Shown here piece after piece: positions 1-6,053 of a stretch of DNA of 8,381 nucleotides. A program made the position numbers and the translations under genes. The DNA is from an uncultured Erysipelotrichaceae bacterium (GTDB lineage: Bacteria; Bacillota_I; Bacilli_A; RF39; UBA660): NCBI GenBank assembly GCA_902767005.1, contig CACXFY010000002.1, positions 1 through 8,381 of the forward strand, in the 5' to 3' direction. Under the pieces are notes generated by a model, which saw nothing but the letters and a program-made list of their open reading frames with translations, did no database searches and had not been told where the DNA came from. Positions within the stretch are counted from its first letter, which is position 1. Each line of letters begins with the position of its first letter.

Positions 1-1977
1 ACTAATAGATACTAAGTTTTCCCATTCTTTAGTAATATCTTCTAATGAATCTTCAATATCTTTTAAGTTTGCTTTCTTTAGATTAACCGATTCAGATAAT
101 TCATTTCTTTCGTTCGCAAGAATAAAGTGTTTTTCTTCTAAGGTAGATATTTCTTTAGATATAGTATCTAATTCATTTTGTATTTCTACTAATTCTTTAT
201 TTAATAATTCTTTTTTCTCTTCATTATGTTTTAATTCTTGTTTTGTCAAGATAACACTTTTTGAATTATATGAAGAACCTCCTGATAGAGAACCTCCAAC
301 ATTTACTACATCTCCATCTAGAGTAACTATTTTGTATTTTGCTTTTATCATGTGAGATAGTCTTGTAGCGGAATCTATATCTGTTACTATTAAGACTATT
401 CCTAGTTGGTTTTTAATAATATTTTCATATTTATTATTATAAGTTACTAAATCACTTAATACTCCTAAAAAGTCTGTAGAGTTCTTTAGGACATTTAATG
501 TTTCAGTATCGACATATCTTTCTTTTATGACAGATATTGGAAAGAAAGTAGCTCTTCCTAAATGATTATCTTTTAAGAACTTAATAGCTTGTTTAGCACT
601 TTCTTCATCACTAGTAATAATAAAGTTTTTATTACTAGAAATAGCTGTATTTAGGGCTTTTACATATTTATCTTCTATATTTAGAATATTACCAATAGTA
701 TTGTGTATACCTTTAAGTTCATTACTATTTAATACTTTTTTTACACTATTTGGTAAATCACTATTCTCTTCTATTTCATATTTTAAATTATTTATTTTAT
801 GATTGATACTTATAATATCTCGATCATGATGAGAATATTCGGTATTTAACATATTACGTTTTGATTTTAAATTAGATAAGTCTTTATCTATTTCTTCTAA
901 ATCTTTATCTTTTAATATTATGCTATTTAATACTTGATTTAAGTCTTCTCTTTGGACTTCAATATTACTTGTTACTTTTTCTTTCTTTTCTAATAATTCT
1001 CTTATTTCTTCTTTTATTTCATTTTCTTCTCTTGTTGTTTTACTTTGTTCTTTTAGTAGTTTCTTTTCTCCATTTATTTTTTCTACTTCTTCTGTTATTT
1101 TTAATAGTTCTTTATTTAAATTACTTTTTTCTAATTCTAAATTATCTAGATGAGTTTGATCTTCTAAATTAGCTGTATCATTTTTATTAGTTTCATTAGA
1201 AATATTAATAATATCATTATCTATTTTTTCTTTTCTTGATTTAGCTTGTTCTAATGAATTATTATTGTTTTCTATATCATAAGCAAGTAGTGCTACTTCA
1301 TAGCGATCTAGGCCATTTTTATTCTCTAAGTATTCTTCTGCTTCTTCTTTTTGTATTTTTAATGGTCCTACTTGAGTCTCTAATTCACCAATTATATCAT
1401 TTACTCTATCAATATTATTATGAGTTCTATCTAATTTACGTAGAGCTTCTTCTTTTCTCTTTTTATATTTTAATATACCAGATGCTTCTTCAAATATTAC
1501 TCTTCTATCAATTGAAGAATTAGATAGTATTTTATCTACTTCTCCTTGAGAAATGATATTAAATGATTCTTTAGCCATACCTGAATCCATAAGTAAATTA
1601 GTTATATCTTTTAGACGACATTTTTCATTATTTAAGAAGTATTCATTTTCGCCACTTCGATATACTCTTCTTCTTATAGATATTTCTGTATATGGTGTAT
1701 TAATAAAATGATCTGAGTTATCAAATATTAATTCTACTGAGGCTACATTTAATGGTTTTCTTGATTTTGAACCAGAGAATATTACATCAGACATAGATCC
1801 TTCTCCACGTAATGATTTTACTGATTGTTCTCCTAGTACCCAACGAACGGCATCGACTACATTACTCTTTCCAGAACCATTAGGACCTACAATACAACTA
1901 ATGCGATCATCTAACTTAATATCTAATTTGTCAGCAAATGATTTAAAACCACTTGTTACTATTTGTTTTAAGTACAT
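1..1977 (-). CDS. smc: Chromosome segregation protein SMC (condensin ATPase), N-terminal 659 residues, cut by the left edge
   Basis: SMC is the ATPase of the bacterial condensin, which works with ScpA and ScpB to organise and segregate the chromosome. Reading from ATG at 1977, the protein starts MYLKQIVTSGFKSFADK and carries Walker A GPNGSGKSN at residues 31-39 (Lys37), the SLRG arginine at 57, and the Q-loop IISQGEVDKIL with Gln144. A long Glu/Lys-rich coiled coil follows (about 165-400), then the hinge (about 405-585) with its conserved glycine patch VGGSLSGG at 560-567, then the start of the returning coiled coil. The frame is open to base 1. Bacterial SMCs are about 1,180 residues, so about 520 residues, including the signature motif and Walker B, lie outside. 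The start is supported by AGGTGA five bases upstream and by the Walker lysine falling at residue 37, the same number as in Bacillus subtilis SMC. Identity is clear. Confidence 0.97.
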   Translation of the reverse strand, partial: MYLKQIVTSGFKSFADKLDIKLDDRISCIVGPNGSGKSNVVDAVRWVLGEQSVKSLRGEGSMSDVIFSGSKSRKPLNVASVELIFDNSDHFINTPYTEISIRRRVYRSGENEYFLNNEKCRLKDITNLLMDSGMAKESFNIISQGEVDKILSNSSIDRRVIFEEASGILKYKKRKEEALRKLDRTHNNIDRVNDIIGELETQVGPLKIQKEEAEEYLENKNGLDRYEVALLAYDIENNNNSLEQAKSRKEKIDNDIINISNETNKNDTANLEDQTHLDNLELEKSNLNKELLKITEEVEKINGEKKLLKEQSKTTREENEIKEEIRELLEKKEKVTSNIEVQREDLNQVLNSIILKDKDLEEIDKDLSNLKSKRNMLNTEYSHHDRDIISINHKINNLKYEIEENSDLPNSVKKVLNSNELKGIHNTIGNILNIEDKYVKALNTAISSNKNFIITSDEESAKQAIKFLKDNHLGRATFFPISVIKERYVDTETLNVLKNSTDFLGVLSDLVTYNNKYENIIKNQLGIVLIVTDIDSATRLSHMIKAKYKIVTLDGDVVNVGGSLSGGSSYNSKSVILTKQELKHNEEKKELLNKELVEIQNELDTISKEISTLEEKHFILANERNELSESVNLKKANLKDIEDSLEDITKEWENLVSIS

Positions 1978-1982
1978 ATTAC

Positions 1983-2023
1983 TCACCTTGTTTTATTATA
2001 TCAAAAGAAACGTTTAATGTAAA
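1983..2023 (-). promoter_or_regulatory. smc promoter and ribosome binding site
   Basis: On the minus strand there is a -35 TTTACA (2023-2018), a spacer of exactly 17 bases, and an extended -10 TGATATAAT (2003-1995). The ribosome binding site AAGGTGAG (1989-1982) and the ATG at 1977 follow. The -35 hexamer overlaps the U-tract of the terminator of the upstream gene. This is the best sigma-A-type match in the window. The leader is very short, so a riboswitch is unlikely. Confidence 0.8.
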
Positions 2024-2050
2024 AGAAATCTACATAATGTAGATTTCTTT
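2018..2050 (-). terminator. Intrinsic terminator of the 891-aa pilin-like gene
   Basis: A perfect inverted repeat (2022-2035 against 2037-2050) forms a hairpin of about 12 bp with the loop ATAAT, followed on the minus strand by TTTT. It begins two bases after the TAA stop of the upstream gene. The stem is AT-rich with only a few G-C pairs, which is normal for this composition. The U-tract runs into the smc -35 element. Confidence 0.8.
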
Positions 2051-2051
2051 A

Positions 2052-4727
2052 TTAACAACTTGATGCTTTTATATTTAAGCTTCCATTACCAGCACTTAAT
2101 TGGGTACCTTTTTCATTAATGTCTCGAGATACTTTTTTCTCTATGCATAATGAACTTTTACGATCTTTACCATTTACTTTTCCATGGCCATTTGACCAGA
2201 ATACTCGACCTCCAGTTCTTACAACACCGCCCCAAATTACTTTTGGATTGTTCTTACCGGTATATTTAACTACAGCCTTACCTCCTTCATTAACGCAGAA
2301 TAGGCATCGAGACGGGCCACCTCTTACTAAATTTATAGTTCCTCCAGTTATTACTGCGGTTCCTCCATTAAAACTTATTCCAGAACCACCCCAACCTTTC
2401 CAATTTCCGTTTTTATCTTTCCATACTTTAGTTGAGTCAATAAGAACTGTTCCACCTGACATTTCAAAACGACCATTTTTTTCAATATATACTCCTCTAG
2501 CGTAACCGCTTTGATCATGCAATCCTGATTTTATCATTCCTGATTTAAGTTTGAATGTTCCACCAGTTATATGAACAGCTTCTGTTCCTTCTGGTTTAAG
2601 TCGTTTAAATGTACTGATTAAAGTTCCACCATTTAAAGTGAATGTACCTCCGCTTATAGCTAAAGCAGATCTATCTTGATTTGTGGCAACTACAGTTCCA
2701 CTTATAAATGTTAGATTACCATTTTTCATATTAAATGAATCATTCAATAAATTAACTGTCTTTCCTTGAAAGTTAAGTGTTAAATTCTTATTGGTATTAA
2801 TATTTACGCCAGTACTTGGATCATCAAATGATGATTCTGATACAGTTAAATAAATGGTACTATTATTGGCTGCTCCATTGATAGCTGAATCTAGTCTTGT
2901 ATATACTTTTCCATTACTATCTTTATATGGATATTTTAGATTCCAATGTGCATAATATGTTGTATCTTTTGATATCTTTACTGGTGAATTTACTTTTGAT
3001 CCTCCACTTGCCGCTGTATACCATCCAGCAAATTCATATCCTAATTTTGTAAAGCCATTACCAGCTAAATTACAATTTTGATTTTTAGTACATGATGTTT
3101 GAGCTGTTGATCCACCAGTTGCGCCATTTCCGTTATATGTGATTTTTACAATACATGGCATTGTACATGATTGTGATTCAGAAGTAGTTCCACATTTGTA
3201 TGAAGTATGACCAGATAAAGTACTATATTTTGTTCCACTTCTTGACTTTGTTCCTGTTCCACAAGATACTGAGCAATTACCCCATGCACCCCATGTTGTT
3301 TTTGTACTTTGACATTTATCTATATAATATGGTCCAAATACACAGTCTTTGTAGTTTGTTGCTTCATCATATACTCTTGTTAATACTCTTCTTTGTCCTT
3401 GTCCTGAGATAGATACTGATTTAGTTGATGGTGAATTCTTTGATGAGTTCCATTTTTTGTATTTAATACCATCTTTTGTTAATGTTCCATCACTACTATC
3501 TGTGTACCAATCCCAACCTGTTGTATCGCTTGTAAATCCAAATGTGAAGTTAACATCATATTTTGTCCATGTCTTTGTAGCTAAATTAGCTCCATTGGCT
3601 TTAGCTGTTACTGATGGACAATTTGGTGGTACAGTATCTTTTATAAAGATTCCTGATTTACATGTCCTTGTGTTGTTTGCATAATCTTTTGGCATTATTT
3701 TTAATACATATTTTCCATCAGCTGATGGTTTATATGTTGTATTAGTTTTATTTGTTTGAACTGATCCAAATGTTTTTCCACCATCAGTACTTATTTGAAC
3801 ATCATAGTTTTTATAATCACCATCTGGATTAGTAAAAGCAAGATTAAATGTTATTTCTTTAGCTGAATGGCCAGCTGCCACATTGGCATTGTTTTGGTTT
3901 TTAACGGTAATAGTTGGACAATTAGGAGCAGTATGATCGAATCTAAATGGTCCAACAATCTTTTTCTCAGTATTAGGTATATATACAATATTTTGAATAT
4001 GTTTAGGCTTAATTATTAATCTATAAGTACCTGTACTTTCAGTTGGCATTGTAATGGCGTTTGAAGTTAATTTAACTACATCACCAGTTGACCTTTTAAC
4101 AGGATTATTATATTTATATGTTTTATTAAAGTCTGCATCTGTTACTTGACTTAGACTTGTCTTTGTAGTCCAACCATAATCAAATGATTGATTAGCAGTA
4201 AATCCATATTCATCTGTTAGAGTTACTTTAACAGTCTTTTTCTTTGAATTATTGGCCATATTTGATGTTACATCAACAGTTACTTCAGGACCTTCGTCGG
4301 CTCTTGAACAAACTCCATATTCTTCACCGAAATTGTCGAATGTAACTGTCTTATTAGAATCTTCACAGTATAAATAAGATTTATAAGCGTATTCTTGATT
4401 AAATTTTCTTACAACGACAAAAGAATCTTTTGAACTTATATTACAAGTTACGTCTTTTAATTCAATATCCTTGGCTATTTTTTTGTACATCATTTCAGTT
4501 AATGGTACTTTTTCACAGCCATATGGATTGTTTTGAAAAATATCATCCGAGTAGGAATCATTATATAGTTTTCCACTTGTTTGAAGTGACTCCCTATATG
4601 TTTCATATTGCTTAGTCGAATTATTATTTTGAAAAGCCCTAAGCGTTGGTATCGCAATAGCTGTAAGTATTGCGAGAATTGAAATTGCCACTAGCAATTC
4701 TACTAAAGTAAATCCATTCTTTTTCAT
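2052..4727 (-). CDS. Giant pilin-like surface protein: prepilin N-terminus, Ig-like modules, TSP1, Listeria-Bacteroides repeat, beta-helix
   Basis: Residues 1-33 are a class III (type IV pilin/pseudopilin) prepilin signal: MKKNG|FTLVELLVAI, with predicted cleavage after Gly5, Glu at mature position 5, Pro at mature position 22 and a hydrophobic helix. A head domain with four cysteines (71, 95, 121, 140) follows. Three Ig-like segments (about 145-260, 262-365, 366-472) carry recurring D-x-T-x-P-x-C-P boundaries. A thrombospondin type 1 domain spans 472-525 and an InlB/Flg_new-type repeat spans 526-597 (YNGNGATGG, GYEFAGWYT, YYAHW). The C-terminal third is Gly/Thr-rich with repeated ISGGTF/ITGGTF/SGGT rungs typical of a right-handed beta-helix, ending in KASSC. 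Ordinary pilins are 100-200 residues, so this is a pilin anchor on an adhesin-like body. AGGTGA lies six bases before the ATG. The role is inferred: membrane- or pilus-tethered surface binding. Its ligand is unknown. Confidence 0.88.
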   Translation of the reverse strand: MKKNGFTLVELLVAISILAILTAIAIPTLRAFQNNNSTKQYETYRESLQTSGKLYNDSYSDDIFQNNPYGCEKVPLTEMMYKKIAKDIELKDVTCNISSKDSFVVVRKFNQEYAYKSYLYCEDSNKTVTFDNFGEEYGVCSRADEGPEVTVDVTSNMANNSKKKTVKVTLTDEYGFTANQSFDYGWTTKTSLSQVTDADFNKTYKYNNPVKRSTGDVVKLTSNAITMPTESTGTYRLIIKPKHIQNIVYIPNTEKKIVGPFRFDHTAPNCPTITVKNQNNANVAAGHSAKEITFNLAFTNPDGDYKNYDVQISTDGGKTFGSVQTNKTNTTYKPSADGKYVLKIMPKDYANNTRTCKSGIFIKDTVPPNCPSVTAKANGANLATKTWTKYDVNFTFGFTSDTTGWDWYTDSSDGTLTKDGIKYKKWNSSKNSPSTKSVSISGQGQRRVLTRVYDEATNYKDCVFGPYYIDKCQSTKTTWGAWGNCSVSCGTGTKSRSGTKYSTLSGHTSYKCGTTSESQSCTMPCIVKITYNGNGATGGSTAQTSCTKNQNCNLAGNGFTKLGYEFAGWYTAASGGSKVNSPVKISKDTTYYAHWNLKYPYKDSNGKVYTRLDSAINGAANNSTIYLTVSESSFDDPSTGVNINTNKNLTLNFQGKTVNLLNDSFNMKNGNLTFISGTVVATNQDRSALAISGGTFTLNGGTLISTFKRLKPEGTEAVHITGGTFKLKSGMIKSGLHDQSGYARGVYIEKNGRFEMSGGTVLIDSTKVWKDKNGNWKGWGGSGISFNGGTAVITGGTINLVRGGPSRCLFCVNEGGKAVVKYTGKNNPKVIWGGVVRTGGRVFWSNGHGKVNGKDRKSSLCIEKKVSRDINEKGTQLSAGNGSLNIKASSC

Positions 4728-4733
4728 CTTAGC

Positions 4734-4774
4734 TCACCTATTATTATTATAACAAAACAATTATTAAATATGTT
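4734..4774 (-). promoter_or_regulatory. Promoter and ribosome binding site of the 891-aa pilin-like gene
   Basis: An extended -10 TGTTATAAT (4754-4746) lies just before the ribosome binding site AGGTGA (4739-4734) and the ATG at 4727. At 17-base spacing the -35 position reads AACATA, a poor match, so recognition probably relies on the extended -10. An A11 tract on the coding strand begins just upstream of that -35 position. Confidence 0.65.
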
Positions 4775-4783
4775 TTTTTTTTT
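4773..4783. repeat. Homopolymer of 11 T (A11 on the coding strand) upstream of the pilin-like gene
   Basis: Eleven consecutive T on the plus strand lie about 22 bases upstream of the -10 box, at and above the -35 position. Such a tract can act as an UP-like or bent A-tract element, or can change length by slippage. In DNA this AT-rich it may also be chance. No second allele is visible here. Confidence 0.6.
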
Positions 4784-4814
4784 ATAATTTAATAAGAATG
4801 ATTGTAAAATTAAC

Positions 4815-4839
4815 AAAAAAAAGCAGTTTAGTTGCTTTT
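4815..4839 (-). terminator. Intrinsic terminator of the TPR-like gene
   Basis: The 7-bp stem AAAAGCA/TGCTTTT (4839-4833 against 4825-4819) has a 7-base loop and is followed on the minus strand by a run of eight T (4822-4815). It starts nine bases after the TAA at 4848. Stem, loop and U-tract are canonical. Confidence 0.85.
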
Positions 4840-4847
4840 GATATTGA

Positions 4848-5573
4848 TTAGAATCTTTTTTTAATACTAGATAATAAGTCTTTTTTGTTTAATAACTTAC
4901 AACATTTTTTATAATAATCTATTACATATTTAAACTCTTCATCTTTTTTAGAATAATTCTTCTCATTAAAATCAAAGTAGGCTTCACAAATATCTAGTGA
5001 AAACTCATAATTCTCTATTTGTTCTAGTAGTGGTAATAACTCAGTAGTAATAGTTTTATTAATTTCATCGATTATATCTTCTTCATTATTCTCTTGATAA
5101 TCTAATTCTATTACATATTTTTTCATATAAATATTAAAAGCTGGTACTAGTTTATCTTGAGTCTCTAAGATATTACCATAAACATCACAACAATCTATAA
5201 CTAAAGATAAAAAGTCATTATCTATAGATGTTTGATTATCAAAGTATGATTCCTCTTCATTATTACCTATTAATAAATCATAGGCTTGTTTTATCTCTTT
5301 TTCGGCTTCTTCTATTTTATCTTGATTTAAGAGACATATGGCGACATCTATTATTGTTCTAGATAATAGATATTTATAATCATCTTCTTCTTTTGTTTCA
5401 TATATTGATTGAGCTAATTCTTTTTTCCTTATACACATACCAAAGAAAGCTTGTGGTTTTTCTTTTTCATACTTATCACAGGCATCATCTAAGGCTTTTA
5501 TTAATTCTTCTTTTAATTCTATGGAGTCATTTTCTTTTATTTTATTTTCTAATATAATTAATTCTTCTTCCAT
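4848..5573 (-). CDS. Hypothetical acidic TPR-like helical protein, 241 aa
   Basis: I do not recognise this gene as a named family. It has no signal peptide or membrane segment and is rich in Glu, Asp and Lys, so it is probably cytoplasmic. Helix-pair segments at about 71-102, 124-156 and 177-226 have the Ala/Leu/Tyr spacing of tetratricopeptide-type repeats; the first ends in DKIEEAEKEIKQAYDLL. A protein-binding scaffold role would fit, but this is inference from fold. The reading frame could also start at GTG 5582, three codons upstream. That GTG, however, lies inside the Shine-Dalgarno sequence AGGTGA (5584-5579), which sits five bases before the ATG at 5573. I therefore chose the ATG. It has its own promoter and terminator between two surface-protein genes, so any link to their export or assembly rests only on position. 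Confidence 0.8.
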   Translation of the reverse strand: MEEELIILENKIKENDSIELKEELIKALDDACDKYEKEKPQAFFGMCIRKKELAQSIYETKEEDDYKYLLSRTIIDVAICLLNQDKIEEAEKEIKQAYDLLIGNNEEESYFDNQTSIDNDFLSLVIDCCDVYGNILETQDKLVPAFNIYMKKYVIELDYQENNEEDIIDEINKTITTELLPLLEQIENYEFSLDICEAYFDFNEKNYSKKDEEFKYVIDYYKKCCKLLNKKDLLSSIKKRF

Positions 5574-5578
5574 ATTGT

Positions 5579-5620
5579 TCACCTTTAGAATAGTATATCA
5601 AAAAAAAGAAGATTATTCAT
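5579..5620 (-). promoter_or_regulatory. Promoter and ribosome binding site of the TPR-like gene
   Basis: An extended -10 TGATATACT (5600-5592) is followed by AAAGGTGA (5586-5579) and the ATG at 5573. The -35 position at 17-base spacing reads ATGAAT and is weak. It falls inside the terminator hairpin of the upstream gene, so terminator and promoter share DNA. Confidence 0.6.
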
Positions 5621-5626
5621 CTTCTT
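5600..5626 (-). terminator. Intrinsic terminator of the 111-aa membrane protein gene
   Basis: The perfect 8-bp stem AAGAAGAT/ATCTTCTT (5626-5619 against 5613-5606) has a 5-base loop and is followed by eight T on the minus strand. The stem starts inside the TAA stop codon (5627-5625) of the gene it terminates. Confidence 0.85.
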
Positions 5627-5960
5627 AATTACTTTCTTTACGATATCTGTATATACTATATGAACCTATTGTAATTACTGTAATACCTAATAATGGTGTT
5701 AGATAATCAGATGCCGCTGTATCTGGTGCATCTACTTCAATAGCAGTATCTACTTGATTATTATCAGTTGTAGATGTATCAGTAGTTGTATTAGTATTAT
5801 TATCTGTACCTCTAATATTAGTAACTTGTTTAATTCCTGACTTTAAGTTCTTATTAGTAGCACCTTTCTTATTAAATAGATTAGCTAAGATAATAAGTAG
5901 TATTATTATGATTGCTAGTATAATAATTATTTTTATTAAGCCCTTTACAAAATCACTCAT
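5625..5960 (-). CDS. Small surface or membrane protein with a sortase-like C-terminal tail, 111 aa
   Basis: Residues 8-29 are a very hydrophobic Ile/Leu segment that could be a signal anchor or an uncleaved signal peptide. A hydrophilic linker follows (about 30-77), with a Thr/Asn/Asp-rich stretch at 52-70 that looks exposed. The C-terminus has the three-part layout of a cell-wall sorting signal: APDTA at 78-82, a hydrophobic stretch at 86-104, then the basic tail RYRKESN. Canonical signals are LPXTG, or LPXTA and LAXTG in some sortase classes, so APDTA is at best a variant and two plain membrane helices are the alternative. The ATG at 5960 is preceded by GGAGGG at seven bases, a stronger Shine-Dalgarno sequence than the AGGTGA used by its neighbours. 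I do not recognise the family. A substrate of a lineage-specific sortase is possible but unproven. Confidence 0.75.
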   Translation of the reverse strand: MSDFVKGLIKIIIILAIIIILLIILANLFNKKGATNKNLKSGIKQVTNIRGTDNNTNTTTDTSTTDNNQVDTAIEVDAPDTAASDYLTPLLGITVITIGSYSIYRYRKESN

Positions 5961-5967
5961 ATCCGAT

Positions 5968-6011
5968 CCCTCCGTTTTTTATATTATATCATATATATTA
6001 AAAAAGTTAAT
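5968..6011 (-). promoter_or_regulatory. Promoter and ribosome binding site of the 111-aa membrane protein gene
   Basis: An extended -10 TGATATAAT (5991-5983) is followed by GGAGGG (5973-5968) and the ATG at 5960. The -35 position reads ATTAAC, which is weak. The surrounding sequence is almost pure A/T, so the -10 call rests on the TG extension and its position relative to the start. Confidence 0.6.
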
Positions 6012-6020
6012 TATTTTTTT

Positions 6021-6053
6021 TAATATTAAAAGATAGTCATAATTGACTATCTT
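6021..6053 (-). terminator. Intrinsic terminator of the Cys-rich Ig-like surface protein gene
   Basis: The perfect 10-bp stem AAGATAGTCA/TGACTATCTT (6053-6044 against 6039-6030) has a 4-base loop and is followed by TTTAATATTA on the minus strand. The stem starts within the TAA stop codon of the gene. The U-tract is imperfect, but the stem is the cleanest in the window. Confidence 0.8.

Noticed and set aside
969..1523. Two plus-strand open frames rich in Leu/Phe/Tyr inside the smc region
   Set aside because: They are antisense shadows of the Glu/Lys-rich coiled coil of SMC. They have no ribosome binding site, and their composition is what the reverse complement of GAA/AAA codons gives.
2022..2050. 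Riboswitch or leader structure for smc
   Set aside because: The hairpin lies upstream of the smc -10 and follows the stop codon of the previous gene, so it is a terminator and is not in the smc leader.
2119..2505. 128-aa plus-strand open frame
   Set aside because: It lies wholly inside the beta-helix part of the pilin-like gene. Its Pro-rich composition is the complement of the Gly-rich rungs, and no start signals precede it.
3200..4615. Three shorter plus-strand open frames within the pilin-like gene
   Set aside because: No Shine-Dalgarno sequence, no recognisable protein features, and the minus-strand frame there is clearly real.
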